This document shows positions 1-8,637 of a stretch of 64,000 nucleotides of DNA, in pieces; the stretch's first letter is position 1; the number at the start of each line of letters is the position of its first letter. Location of the stretch: positions 186,001 to 250,000 of the forward strand of contig NZ_JAIVAP010000005.1 in assembly GCF_020171945.1 (NCBI RefSeq). The letters run 5' to 3'. Source of the DNA: Bacillus infantis (GTDB taxonomy: Bacteria > Bacillota > Bacilli > Bacillales > Cytobacillaceae). Below the pieces are notes generated by a model. The model searched no databases and was not told where the DNA came from. It was given only the letters and a program-made list of their open reading frames with translations. The position numbers and the translations under genes were made by a program.

Positions 1-66
1 TGTTGAGCATCCCGTAAGCAAGAATAAAAATGAACTGGCCGCGATCAGGACTTTTTTCAAGCCCAT
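1..66 (-). CDS. N-terminus of a lipoprotein (partial)
   Basis: Only the first 22 codons lie in the window; the gene runs off the left edge. The start ATG (complement of 64-66) follows a GGAGG (74-78 on the reverse strand) at 7 nt. The peptide has a short basic start, a hydrophobic core and the lipobox LTGC, so the product should be lipid-anchored on the outer face of the membrane after signal peptidase II cleavage. Too little is visible to name a family. Confidence 0.7.
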   Translation of the reverse strand, partial: MGLKKVLIAASSFLFLLTGCST

Positions 67-160
67 GCACATTCCTCCTTTATATCTGAACGCTGTTTTC
101 TTTTTCTATTCTTACCCCGGATGGGGAATTTAAATGACATGTTCAAGCTGATATAAAATA

Positions 161-192
161 AAAAAAGAAGCCATGCACCTTAACATGACTTC
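161..192 (-). terminator. Rho-independent terminator of yuzF
   Basis: On the reverse strand GAAGTCATG (192-184) pairs with CATGGCTTC (175-167) around an 8-nt loop, followed by a run of seven T. It lies just past the yuzF stop codon. Confidence 0.7.
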
Positions 193-204
193 CCGGTCTT
201 CCGC

Positions 205-471
205 TCAATCAGGCATAATTGTCACAATCTGAGCGATTCTGATAAAAAAGATTTCATCTCCGGATTGAACAGCTATATGATCGGGCTTTACATCCATCAG
301 CCTTCCCCGCAATGTATCTTTTACCGTTTCGACAACAAGGTTTTTGCCCATTACACTTTGAAGTGTCTGATAGACATAAGGATCAAAATGAAAAACGGGG
401 GCTGGCGCCTGCATTTGCCGGGTGCCCATCATATTAACATCAGCAGGCATGTGGTTTCTATAATACTGCAT
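205..471 (-). CDS. yuzF: YuzF-like DUF2642 protein
   Basis: This 88-residue protein has the conserved core of the YuzF/DUF2642 family: FDPYVYQTLQSVMGK, then a short beta-rich stretch with the VKPDHI motif and a C-terminal segment ending in MP. The family is common in spore formers and is usually linked to sporulation, but the biochemical role is unknown. The ATG is preceded by a GGAGGAG site. The N-terminal 25 residues are rich in Met, Gln and Pro and look unstructured. The gene is monocistronic with its own terminator. Family assignment is from recognised motifs; function is inferred only from the family. Confidence 0.8.
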   Translation of the reverse strand: MQYYRNHMPADVNMMGTRQMQAPAPVFHFDPYVYQTLQSVMGKNLVVETVKDTLRGRLMDVKPDHIAVQSGDEIFFIRIAQIVTIMPD

Positions 472-564
472 TTTTTAAATCTCCTCCTGTTCAGTTAACA
501 ATATGCACTGGCCGGGCTTCAGGTGCCGAGGGGAATTTATTCAGAAAGATTCCCGATGGACATT

Positions 565-572
565 CATATAAT
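565..572 (+). promoter_or_regulatory. -10-like element upstream of the yodT operon
   Basis: CATATAAT lies about 50 bases before the yodT start. It contains a perfect TATAAT and also resembles a sigma-E -10 (CATAnAnT). B. subtilis kam-cluster genes are sigma-E dependent, which makes this reading attractive, but no convincing -35 is present at standard spacing and no -24/-12 sequence was found here. Confidence 0.3.
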
Positions 573-625
573 GAAGCGAGCGGGGCAGCACACGCGAGAC
601 AAGTGACTGAATGGGGGAAGCGACA

Positions 626-1990
626 TTGAATCAGCCGTCGTTTTTGATAAAACCTATGCTGGATGCCGAATATCCAATGATTGAACGGGGCAAAGGCATC
701 TACTTATATGACAAAGACGGAAAGAAATATCTGGATGCCTGTTCAGGGGCAGTGACAGCGAACATCGGGCACGGTAACGAAGAAGTGATCGAGGCAATGA
801 TGGAACAGGCTAAAAAGGTTTCATTCGTATACAGATCCCAATTCACCAGCGATGCAGCGGAGAACCTTGCCAGGAAAATAGCAGAAATTCTTCCGGGTGA
901 TCTGAATTGGTCATTTTTTGTAAACAGCGGCTCAGAGGCCACAGAAACTGCGATGAAAATAGCCATTCAATACTGGCAGGAAAAAGGGATAAAAACGAAA
1001 ACAAAAATTTTATCCCGATGGGTCAGCTATCACGGCATCACAATGGGGGCGCTTTCCATGTCAGGCCATCCGGGCAGGAGGGCAAGATTTGTCCCTCTTC
1101 TGGAGGATTTTCCTGCCGTTCATCCGCCATACTGCTACCGCTGTCCATATGGGCTGGAAGCACCTCGATGCGGACATCTGTGCGCAGCAGAACTCGAAAC
1201 GGCGATTAAACGAATGGGAGCTGAGCAGATTGCAGCCTTTATTGCAGAGCCGGTCATCGGTGCAGCAGGAGGGGCGATCTCCCCTCCGGACGGTTACTAT
1301 AAAGTCATAAAAGAGATCTGCGAAAGAAACGATATTTTGTTCATAGCCGATGAGGTCATGACGGGATTTGGGCGCACAGGTACGGTGCTTGCCTGCGAAA
1401 ACTGGGGCATCCAGCCGGACATCGCCGCGTTTGGCAAAGGCATGGGGGCCGGCTATGCCCCGATAGCCGCAGCCGTAGTCTCCGATAAAATAATGGAGCC
1501 TATCATGGAAGGGTCAAAGTCAATCATGAGCGGCCATACATTGAGCGCCAATCCGCAATCATGCGCGGTTTCCCTGGCAGTCCTGGAATATCTGGAAAAA
1601 AGGAAAATCATACCTGAGGTGGGCAGGAAAGGAGAGTACCTGAGTGATCATCTCCGCCGGCTGGAAAAGAAGTACAGTTTCATTGGCGACATCAGGGGGA
1701 AGGGACTGCTTCTGGGAATAGAGCTGGTTAAGGACAAAGCGGCCAAGGACCCATTCGGCCGGTGCCAGATGGCTGTACAAAAGCTGGTCAGCGCCGCCCA
1801 GGAGCAGGGCATACTCCTATATCCCGCCGGTTCAGGGTTAGACGGCATTCATGGGGATGCCGTCATCCTTGCACCTCCTTTAAACATCACCTTGGAGGAG
1901 CTGGACGAATTGGCAGTGCTCCTTGACCGGGCTTTGTCCGCATTCCAAAGAATCATTGAACAGGAAAGCCTGAAGGGAGGAGGCTCATGA
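626..1990 (+). CDS. yodT: Class III PLP-dependent aminotransferase (YodT)
   Basis: The protein (454 residues from TTG 626) belongs to the class III omega-aminotransferases. Visible motifs are VNSGSEATE for cofactor phosphate binding, the IADEVMTGFGRTG segment with the PLP-contacting Asp, and the Schiff-base lysine in AFGKGMGAGY. As first gene of the kam locus it probably transaminates an amino-acid intermediate of beta-lysine breakdown. A GGGGGAAG at 613-620 lies 5 nt before TTG 626, so I prefer this start; ATG 611 is in frame but has no ribosome binding site. Its stop overlaps the yodS start by 4 nt (ATGA), indicating translational coupling. Substrate is inferred from context. Confidence 0.85.
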   Translation: MNQPSFLIKPMLDAEYPMIERGKGIYLYDKDGKKYLDACSGAVTANIGHGNEEVIEAMMEQAKKVSFVYRSQFTSDAAENLARKIAEILPGDLNWSFFVNSGSEATETAMKIAIQYWQEKGIKTKTKILSRWVSYHGITMGALSMSGHPGRRARFVPLLEDFPAVHPPYCYRCPYGLEAPRCGHLCAAELETAIKRMGAEQIAAFIAEPVIGAAGGAISPPDGYYKVIKEICERNDILFIADEVMTGFGRTGTVLACENWGIQPDIAAFGKGMGAGYAPIAAAVVSDKIMEPIMEGSKSIMSGHTLSANPQSCAVSLAVLEYLEKRKIIPEVGRKGEYLSDHLRRLEKKYSFIGDIRGKGLLLGIELVKDKAAKDPFGRCQMAVQKLVSAAQEQGILLYPAGSGLDGIHGDAVILAPPLNITLEELDELAVLLDRALSAFQRIIEQESLKGGGS

Positions 1991-2679
1991 GCAGCTCTTT
2001 TAATAAAATTGTGACCGCAGCACAGGCAATGAATCATTTTCATGATGGCATTTCCATAATCGCCGGAGGATTCGGTGGAATCGGTACGCCGCCGGCCCTT
2101 ATTGAGGAATTGGTTCAAAAGGGGACAAAAAATATCACCCTTATCTGCAATGATGCCGGATTTCCCCATATAGGCGCAGGGAGGCTTGTTACACTGGGAC
2201 GGGTCAGGAAATTGGTTGCATCACATATAGGCTCCAACCCCGAGGCAGGCCGCCTGATGAATGAAGGCAAGCTCGAAGTGGAATTCTCTCCCCAGGGGAC
2301 GCTTGCTGAAAGGATCAGGGCTGGCGGTGTTGGCATTGCCGGGATATTGACCGATATCGGCATTTCAAATGAGATGGTTTCAGCAGGGAAGGCAACTCAT
2401 AAAATCAGCGGAAAAGAATATCTGATTGAAACGGCGATCACTGCTGACATTTCAATTGTGTATGCCAAAAAGGCGGATCCGTTCGGCAATCTTATATATG
2501 ACAAAAGTGCACGCAATACAAACCCCCTGGCAGCCATGGCAGGGAATAAAACGATTGCCGAGGTGGAGGAAATCGTCCCAATGGGCGCCATTGATCCGGA
2601 TGAGGTCATGACGCCGGGGGTATTTGTGGATTATGTTGTTCCTTCAAAGGGAGTGAACTGGAAATGGGCATGGGAATAG
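1987..2679 (+). CDS. yodS: CoA-transferase subunit A (YodS)
   Basis: This 230-residue protein is the alpha subunit of a heterodimeric family I CoA-transferase (AtoD/ScoA type). The glycine-rich GGFGGIGTP motif near residues 23-31 binds CoA in this family. It overlaps yodT by 4 nt and yodR by 16 nt, so the two subunits should be made together. In the locus it would activate the deaminated acyl intermediate of beta-lysine catabolism to its CoA thioester. Which CoA donor and acyl acceptor are used cannot be read from sequence. Confidence 0.85.
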   Translation: MSSSFNKIVTAAQAMNHFHDGISIIAGGFGGIGTPPALIEELVQKGTKNITLICNDAGFPHIGAGRLVTLGRVRKLVASHIGSNPEAGRLMNEGKLEVEFSPQGTLAERIRAGGVGIAGILTDIGISNEMVSAGKATHKISGKEYLIETAITADISIVYAKKADPFGNLIYDKSARNTNPLAAMAGNKTIAEVEEIVPMGAIDPDEVMTPGVFVDYVVPSKGVNWKWAWE

Positions 2680-3326
2680 AGAACCGCAAGAAGATTGCGA
2701 AGAGGGCAGCTGAGGAAATCAAAGATGGAATGATAGTCAACCTGGGAATCGGCATCCCTTCCCTTGTGCCTGACTTTCTGCCTGAATCAATAAGCGTTAT
2801 GTTTCATGCAGAAAACGGAATAACAGGGATGGGGCCAAGCCCGGTTAAAGGCAAGGAAGATCCGCATCTATGCAATGCGGGCGGCTTCCCGGTCACAAGC
2901 ATAAAAGGTGCCTCGTATTGCGACAGCACCATTGCCTTCGGGATGATCAGGCGCGGGAGGGTTGATTTGACTATTCTCGGCTCACTTCAGGTCAGCGGGA
3001 AGGGAGATCTGGCGAACTGGATCGTTCCCGGCAAGAAAGTACCGGGGATGGGAGGGGCGATGGAGCTTGCACAGAAAGCAAAGAGAGTCATCGTTGTCAT
3101 GAATCAGACAGATAAAAACGGCCAGCCGAAAATCCTTGAGAATTGTACACTCCCGCTGACATCGCCTTCCTGTGCATCGCTTGTGATAACCGAAATGGCT
3201 GTGTTTGAAATTACGGAAACAGGAATGGTCCTGAAGGAGCTATTTGCTCCATATTCAGTGGAGGAAGTAAAGAGCAAGACAGGCTGCAGGCTGCGGCTGG
3301 CGGAGAACATCAGAATAATAGATTAG
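2664..3326 (+). CDS. yodR: CoA-transferase subunit B (YodR)
   Basis: This 220-residue protein is the beta subunit partnering YodS. It carries the family I signature ENGITGMG, whose Glu forms the glutamyl-CoA thioester, and the downstream GGAMELA segment. The ATG lies inside the end of yodS, typical for paired CoA-transferase subunits. Together with YodS it would transfer CoA onto an acid made from beta-lysine. The specificity is inferred from context. Confidence 0.85.
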   Translation: MGMGIENRKKIAKRAAEEIKDGMIVNLGIGIPSLVPDFLPESISVMFHAENGITGMGPSPVKGKEDPHLCNAGGFPVTSIKGASYCDSTIAFGMIRRGRVDLTILGSLQVSGKGDLANWIVPGKKVPGMGGAMELAQKAKRVIVVMNQTDKNGQPKILENCTLPLTSPSCASLVITEMAVFEITETGMVLKELFAPYSVEEVKSKTGCRLRLAENIRIID

Positions 3327-3347
3327 CAGGCGGGGGAGGCGGTTTTA

Positions 3348-4607
3348 TTGAGTGAGAGTGATGGAAGAGTAAAAGAATGGCTGAACAAAAACCGGTCCAA
3401 AGGAATCAGGCTTCTCCAAAGGCTTGTCCAGGAACCGAGCACAAGGGGAAATGAGGCCGGTGCCCAGGCTGTAATCATCGAGAAGTGCCGGGAAATGGGG
3501 CTTGAGCTGGATATATGGGAAATCGGCAAAGATGAGCTCCCTGCACATCCCCTATTCTGTTCTGACAGAAGGGACTTCAGCGGCAACCCGAATGTAGTGG
3601 GGGTCTGGAAGGGGACCGGAGGCGGCAGAAGCATCATTTTGAATGGCCATATCGATGTGGTGCCTGAGGGCAGCAGGGATGATTGGAAATATGACCCCTT
3701 TGGCGGACATATAAAGGACGGCAGGCTATATGGCAGGGGGGCGACCGACATGAAGGGCGGGACAGTATCCCTTCTGCTGGCGGTTGAGTCCTTGATAGCG
3801 TCGGGGAAGAAATTGAAGGGAGATGTCATTTTTCAGAGTGTCATAGAAGAGGAAAGCGGGGGGGCCGGAACGCTTGCAGCTGTAATCAGGGGCTACAAAG
3901 CAGACGGAGCGATTATCCCTGAACCGACAAATATGAAGCTCTTCCCAAAACAGCAGGGCTCTATGTGGTTCAGGATTAAAGTCAAAGGCCGTGCTGCACA
4001 TGGCGGCACCCGCTATGAGGGTGTCAGTGCGATTGAAAAGGCCATCACAGTTATCGCTTCTCTCCAAGAGCTCGAAAAAAAGAGAAATGAACGAATTACA
4101 GATCCTTTATATAAAGGTATACCTATCCCGATTCCAATCAACATCGGAAAAATCACCAGCGGGGAGTGGCCATCCTCTGTCCCGGATACCGCCGTCATCG
4201 AAGGCAGGATCGGAGTTGCTCCTGAAGAAAATATGAAAATGGCAGAAAACGAGCTGGAAGCGGCATTAAGCTCCCTATCGGAAAAAGATGAGTGGTTCAG
4301 GGAAAATCCCTGCAAGGTCGAGTGGTTTGGCGGGAGATGGCAGCCTGGGAATTTGGATATTGGCCATCCACTCATGAACATAATATCAGCAAGCTATGAA
4401 AAGGCCGCAGGAGAAAAGCCGCTGATAGAGGCATCTCCATGGGGGACAGACGGCGGCATCCTTTCAAAGGCCGGCGGGACGCCTGTTGTCGTTTTTGGCC
4501 CTGGAACTACGGAGGCAGCCCACGACGCGGATGAATCCATCTCCCTGGACGAAATGTTCAAGGCTGCAGAGATCATTGCCGAAAGCATCATAGAGTGGTG
4601 CGGCTGA
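3348..4607 (+). CDS. yodQ: M20-family deacylase/peptidase (YodQ)
   Basis: The 419-residue protein is an ArgE/DapE/ACY1-type metallohydrolase. Metal ligands and catalytic residues are visible in NGHIDVVP (His, Asp), GRGATDMKGG, the EEESGG glutamates and the C-terminal HDADE region. Start is TTG 3348 behind a GGGGGAGG. In the kam locus a deacetylase fits with the acetyltransferase YodP: acetylation may protect an amino group while the other end is transaminated, and YodQ would remove the group later. That order of steps is inference. It is the last gene before an 80-nt gap leading to the aldehyde dehydrogenase. Confidence 0.85.
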   Translation: MSESDGRVKEWLNKNRSKGIRLLQRLVQEPSTRGNEAGAQAVIIEKCREMGLELDIWEIGKDELPAHPLFCSDRRDFSGNPNVVGVWKGTGGGRSIILNGHIDVVPEGSRDDWKYDPFGGHIKDGRLYGRGATDMKGGTVSLLLAVESLIASGKKLKGDVIFQSVIEEESGGAGTLAAVIRGYKADGAIIPEPTNMKLFPKQQGSMWFRIKVKGRAAHGGTRYEGVSAIEKAITVIASLQELEKKRNERITDPLYKGIPIPIPINIGKITSGEWPSSVPDTAVIEGRIGVAPEENMKMAENELEAALSSLSEKDEWFRENPCKVEWFGGRWQPGNLDIGHPLMNIISASYEKAAGEKPLIEASPWGTDGGILSKAGGTPVVVFGPGTTEAAHDADESISLDEMFKAAEIIAESIIEWCG

Positions 4608-4708
4608 TGGCGGTGAAGGTTCCAATGGCCAGCAGGAAAAGCCGATTGATGGGATTTTTCGGCACGAGAATTTATACTTAAGTTACATTGTCTTTAGGAG
4701 GTAAAAAT

Positions 4709-6130
4709 ATGAAGCAGGATTTATGGATCAATGGCAGTTTTGAACCCGGAAGAGAATACAGGGAGCTTAGAAGCCCTTATAATCAGGAGAAGCTGGCAGA
4801 TGTGGCAGCGGCTGGAAGCGAAGAAATCGAGGCAGCCATCGCTTCTGCAGAGAAAGCATCAAAAATGATGGCCGGATTGCCTGCGCATAAAAGGGCTGAG
4901 ATTCTGGAGAATGCAGTCCAAATCCTCAAGGAAGAAAAAGAGGAGTGTGCAAGGATCATTTCGCAGGAAGCAGCAAAGCCGTTAAAAGCAGCACGTGCAG
5001 AGGTGGAAAGGACCATCACGACATATGCATTTGCAGCACAGGAAGCCAGAAGGCTGTATGGTGAAACCATCCCGATGGATGCAGCGCCTGGGGGCGAGGG
5101 GCGTCTTGCCTACACGGTAAAAGAGCCGCTCGGGGTCATTGGAGCGATTACGCCCTTCAACTTCCCTATGAATCTCGTTGCCCATAAGGTCGGACCGGCA
5201 ATTGCGGCCGGCAATACAGTTGTCCTGAAGCCGGCAAGCCAGACGCCTCTGAGCGCCTATAAGATCGCTGATATTTTCCATCGTGCCGGGCTGCCAGCCG
5301 GTGCACTCAATGTTATTTCAGGCAGCGGAAAAACAATCGGCGACAGCTTCCTCTCTGACAAAAGGATCAAGATGATCACTTTTACGGGAAGCCCTGAAGT
5401 AGGCACCTATATCAGGGAAAACGCCGGGCTGAAAAAAGTGACCCTCGAGCTGGGCTCAAACTCCGCCGTCATTGTGGATAAAGATACCGATCTTGATAAA
5501 GCCGTCCCGAGAATTGTATCAGGGGCTTTTGCCTTTCAGGGCCAGGTCTGCATCTCTGTGCAGCGGATATATGTGCATGAAGGCATTTTTGAAGATTTTT
5601 CTCAAAGGTTTGTCCAAGAAGCCGGCAAGCTCCAGGCAGGAGACCCGCTGGATGAGACGACAGATGTTTCTGCAATGATTTCAAAAGAGGATGCCGACCG
5701 GGCGGAGTCCTGGGTGAAAAGCGCTGTGGACGGAGGAGCAAAACTTGCTCTCGGAGGGAGCGGGGAAGGCTCTGTTTTTCAGCCGACAGTTCTGCTTGAC
5801 GTAGATAAAGATCAGAAAATCTCCTGTGAAGAGGCTTTTGCCCCTGTCGTCCATATCAACCGCTTCTCAGATATAGATGAAGCGATCGGTTTTGTAAATG
5901 ATTCCCAATATGGACTCCAGGCAGGTATCTTCACAAAGGATATCAATGCCGCGCTGAAGGCGGCACGCGAGCTGGAAGTGGGCGGCGTCATGATCAATGA
6001 TTTTCCAACCTTCCGTGTTGACCATATGCCATATGGCGGAGTAAAACTGAGCGGGACCGGCCGGGAAGGCATCAAATATGCCGTCGAGGAAATGACAGAA
6101 CTTAAGCTTGTCAGCATTAAATATGAATAA
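4709..6130 (+). CDS. NAD(P)-dependent aldehyde dehydrogenase in the beta-lysine locus
   Basis: The 473-residue protein is a complete aldehyde dehydrogenase. It shows the PFNFPMN cofactor/oxyanion region, the FTGSPEVG Rossmann motif, the general-base Glu in LELGSNS and the catalytic Cys in GQVCIS. ATG 4709 follows AGGAGG. Wording such as GSNSAVIV is closest to semialdehyde and lactaldehyde dehydrogenases. The B. subtilis cluster as I know it runs yodQ-yodP directly, so this gene is an addition. It may oxidise a semialdehyde generated by YodT from acetyl-beta-lysine. The substrate is an inference. Confidence 0.85.
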   Translation: MKQDLWINGSFEPGREYRELRSPYNQEKLADVAAAGSEEIEAAIASAEKASKMMAGLPAHKRAEILENAVQILKEEKEECARIISQEAAKPLKAARAEVERTITTYAFAAQEARRLYGETIPMDAAPGGEGRLAYTVKEPLGVIGAITPFNFPMNLVAHKVGPAIAAGNTVVLKPASQTPLSAYKIADIFHRAGLPAGALNVISGSGKTIGDSFLSDKRIKMITFTGSPEVGTYIRENAGLKKVTLELGSNSAVIVDKDTDLDKAVPRIVSGAFAFQGQVCISVQRIYVHEGIFEDFSQRFVQEAGKLQAGDPLDETTDVSAMISKEDADRAESWVKSAVDGGAKLALGGSGEGSVFQPTVLLDVDKDQKISCEEAFAPVVHINRFSDIDEAIGFVNDSQYGLQAGIFTKDINAALKAARELEVGGVMINDFPTFRVDHMPYGGVKLSGTGREGIKYAVEEMTELKLVSIKYE

Positions 6131-6181
6131 CCTTTCAGCAGAAGGGACGGTTATTAAGCAATGGGGTGCTCGGACGAGTGA

Positions 6182-6199
6182 CCCCTTTATTTAAAGGGG
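6182..6199 (+). promoter_or_regulatory. Hairpin abutting the ablB ribosome binding site
   Basis: CCCCTTT (6182-6188) pairs perfectly with AAAGGGG (6193-6199) around ATTT. The 3' arm runs directly into the GGGGGAAG ribosome binding site of ablB (ATG 6208), so folding could limit initiation. There is no T-run, so it is not a terminator. Confidence 0.45.
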
Positions 6200-6207
6200 G
6201 GAAGAAT

Positions 6208-7074
6208 ATGGAGAAGTCATCAGTAAGAATGATCAGGCAGGAGACATTCTCTCTTGAAGTTTTCATTGATCCTTATAACAAAAGAATAAGGGTGGATGAC
6301 ACCCTTGGAAACCATGGGGATGCCCTTGCCTTTGCTTATGGTTTAAGAGAAGAGATCCAGGCAGAAAAAATGATCGTTAAAGCCAGGGCAGAGGAGGCCG
6401 AATTTTATCTGGAGAACGGCTTCCAGGCAGAAGGCAAGATCGACGGTTATTTTTTAGGCTCTGATGCTTATTTCATGTCCAAGTATTATAAGAGCAGCAG
6501 GAGAACCAATACGAACTGGGCTGAGGAGGATGAGGTCGCAGAAAAGGTCCGCAGGCTTGAAAGAACCGGAATTTATTCCGGCCTTGAGAAGCCATTCAGG
6601 CTTGTCCGCTTCCAGACGGAAGATGCACCGTCTTTGGCCGAGCTGTACAAAGCGGTATTCCAGGTATACCCCGTACCTATGGATGACCCCCAATATATCG
6701 AAAAGTCGATGGAAAGCGGCACTTTATTTTTCGGAGTGAAATACGAAGGCAAGATTGTAAGTGCGGCATCTGCAGAAATCAATTCCTTCTACAGAAATGC
6801 TGAATTGACAGACTGCGCTACTCTGCCGGACTTCCGGAAGCATGGATTAATGAAGATACTGATAGCCAAGCTTGAGGAAGAGCTTATCCGCCAAGGTATC
6901 TTTTGCGCGTATTCCATTGCAAGAAGCCTTTCATATGGAATGAATGCAGCCCTTCATCAGCACGGATACAGCTACAGGGGCAGGCTGTCCAATAATTGTT
7001 ATATTTTTGATAAGCTTGAAGATATGAACATCTGGGTTAAAAATCTGGCCATGATGCCAAAATTCCGGCACTAG
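6208..7074 (+). CDS. ablB: Beta-lysine N6-acetyltransferase (YodP/AblB)
   Basis: This 288-residue GNAT-fold protein matches the AblB/YodP family, which acetylates beta-lysine made by lysine 2,3-aminomutase. In methanogens the product N6-acetyl-beta-lysine is an osmolyte; in bacilli with the yod cluster it may instead be a catabolic intermediate. The acetyl-CoA-binding part is in the C-terminal half, around the segment following DCATLPDFRKHGLM. ATG 6208 has a GGGGGAAG site at 6 nt; an in-frame start further upstream has none. It lies between the aldehyde dehydrogenase and kamR, all on one strand. Family call is firm; physiological role is inferred from the neighbours. Confidence 0.87.
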   Translation: MEKSSVRMIRQETFSLEVFIDPYNKRIRVDDTLGNHGDALAFAYGLREEIQAEKMIVKARAEEAEFYLENGFQAEGKIDGYFLGSDAYFMSKYYKSSRRTNTNWAEEDEVAEKVRRLERTGIYSGLEKPFRLVRFQTEDAPSLAELYKAVFQVYPVPMDDPQYIEKSMESGTLFFGVKYEGKIVSAASAEINSFYRNAELTDCATLPDFRKHGLMKILIAKLEEELIRQGIFCAYSIARSLSYGMNAALHQHGYSYRGRLSNNCYIFDKLEDMNIWVKNLAMMPKFRH

Positions 7075-7126
7075 ACTGACAATTTTCCGGCACCTTTTCA
7101 TATAGTTGAATAAGGGGGTTGGACGT

Positions 7127-8509
7127 ATGAAAGAACAAGTGCTTACAGCCATTTTGAAGGGAATTGACGAAGGCATCCATGCTGTGGATATAAACGGGAT
7201 CACTATTTTTTATAATGAAGTTGCCGCTCTGCATGATGCTATGGGGGTCGATGAGGTGCTTGGAAAGCCGCTGCTTGAAAGCTTTCCATCACTAAGCTTG
7301 AAGTCAAGCACCCTCCTCCAGGTAATGAAAACAAAACAGCCGATATACGACCAGTCCCAAAGCTATATCAACCTGCATGGCAAAAGGATTGAAACGCTGA
7401 ACACCACCCTTCCCATTTTTGTGGAAGGAGAGCTTGTAGGGGCTGTGGAAATTGCAAAGGACTATTCCCGGCTGAAGATATTGTCCGAAAGGCTCCTGGA
7501 TCTTCAGAAAGCAAGCATGCCTAGCGAAAGGAAGCCGCGCCCGGCAGGAAGCACGGTTTATACGCTGGATGATCTGCTGACTGGCAATGCGGGCTTTATG
7601 AAGCTGAAGAAGGAAGCTTTAAAGCTTGCTGACTCTTCTTCTCCCATCCTCGTATTTGGGGAAAGCGGGTGCGGCAAGGAGCTGTTTGTCCAGGGAATCC
7701 ACCATGCATCACCCAGAAGGGAGAAGCCTTTCATAGCGCAGAATTGTGCTGCTATTCCAGAAACCCTCCTTGAAGGAATTCTTTTCGGTACAGCGAAGGG
7801 AAGTTATACGGGAGCAGTAGAAAGGCCCGGGCTGTTTGAACTGGCAGATGGGGGGACGCTGTTCCTCGATGAACTTCATACAATGCCTGCGCTGCTGCAG
7901 GCAAAGCTTTTGCGGGTGCTTGAGGACGGGTCAGTCAGGCGCGTCGGCGGGTCCAGAAACATAGCCACAAATGTCAGAATCATCGCGGCCATGAATAAAC
8001 ACCCGCATGATGCCATGGAGGAGGGGATACTGAGGCATGACCTCTATTACCGGCTCAATGTGTTCACATTCGAATTATTTCCTCTCCGAAATAGGCCTGA
8101 GGATATCGAACTTCTGGCGGGCCATTTCCTCGAGTCCTTTAACAGCAAGCTCGGGAAACATGTAAAAAAGATTGGCAGTACTGCTGCAAAGTTCTTCAGA
8201 AGCTATCACTGGCCGGGAAATGTGAGGGAATTAAAGCATACGATTGAGTATATGGTCAATGTTTCTGAGGGCAGCGAGATAACTGAAGAAGATCTGCCAG
8301 CCATGCTGAAACAGGCGAGTGCCAAAAACGGAAGCAAGACAGGGAGTTCTTCCTTAAAAGATCGTGTGCAGGCAGCAGAAAAAGAAATCATTGAGGGTGC
8401 AATTGCCGAGACGGGCGGGAACATCCTGCAGGCTGCCAGGCTCCTGAACATCCCGAGGCAGACACTTCAATATAAGCTTCACAAGCATCAACTGGGAAAT
8501 GCCGAATAA
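7127..8509 (+). CDS. kamR: Sigma-54-dependent activator (KamR-like)
   Basis: The 460-residue protein has the classic enhancer-binding layout. An N-terminal PAS-like domain spans about residues 1-115. The AAA+ domain has Walker A GESGCGKE (178-185), a sigma-54 contact loop GSYTGA (225-230) and Walker B LFLDE. A Fis-type helix-turn-helix lies at the C-terminus. Start ATG 7127 follows AAGGGGG. The PAS domain suggests direct sensing of a small ligand, perhaps lysine or a catabolite. A sigma-54 promoter for kamA lies only 57 bases downstream. KamR of B. thuringiensis is the known equivalent. The loop departs from the usual GAFTGA (Ser and Tyr replace Ala and Phe) but keeps T-G-A. Confidence 0.88.
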   Translation: MKEQVLTAILKGIDEGIHAVDINGITIFYNEVAALHDAMGVDEVLGKPLLESFPSLSLKSSTLLQVMKTKQPIYDQSQSYINLHGKRIETLNTTLPIFVEGELVGAVEIAKDYSRLKILSERLLDLQKASMPSERKPRPAGSTVYTLDDLLTGNAGFMKLKKEALKLADSSSPILVFGESGCGKELFVQGIHHASPRREKPFIAQNCAAIPETLLEGILFGTAKGSYTGAVERPGLFELADGGTLFLDELHTMPALLQAKLLRVLEDGSVRRVGGSRNIATNVRIIAAMNKHPHDAMEEGILRHDLYYRLNVFTFELFPLRNRPEDIELLAGHFLESFNSKLGKHVKKIGSTAAKFFRSYHWPGNVRELKHTIEYMVNVSEGSEITEEDLPAMLKQASAKNGSKTGSSSLKDRVQAAEKEIIEGAIAETGGNILQAARLLNIPRQTLQYKLHKHQLGNAE

Positions 8510-8530
8510 CCGGCATTTCTTTTTATTTTA
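8497..8530 (+). terminator. Rho-independent terminator after kamR
   Basis: AAATGCCG (8497-8504) pairs with CGGCATTT (8511-8518) around a 6-nt loop, followed by CTTTTTATTTTA. The stem overlaps the end of kamR and separates its transcript from kamA. Confidence 0.85.
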
Positions 8531-8566
8531 CTTCCGTTCCTGCAGGCGTACATAAGGATTAACAAT

Positions 8567-8582
8567 TGGCATGGAAATTGCA
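8567..8582 (+). promoter_or_regulatory. Sigma-54 (-24/-12) promoter of kamA
   Basis: TGGCAT-N5-TTGCA matches the sigma-54 consensus TGGCAC-N5-TTGCA at all but one base, with the invariant GG and GC in place. It lies 56 bases before the kamA ATG and just after the gene for a sigma-54 activator, so both halves of the switch are visible. Confidence 0.9.
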
Positions 8583-8637
8583 TGTAATACAGTATAAGGA
8601 AGCTGCAAACTTTACCATTAGCTGGGAGGAATTGAAA

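Noticed and set aside
4640-4690. Second sigma-54 promoter before the aldehyde dehydrogenase
   Set aside because: CGGCAC-N5-TTTAT keeps the -24 GG but lacks the essential GC at -12.
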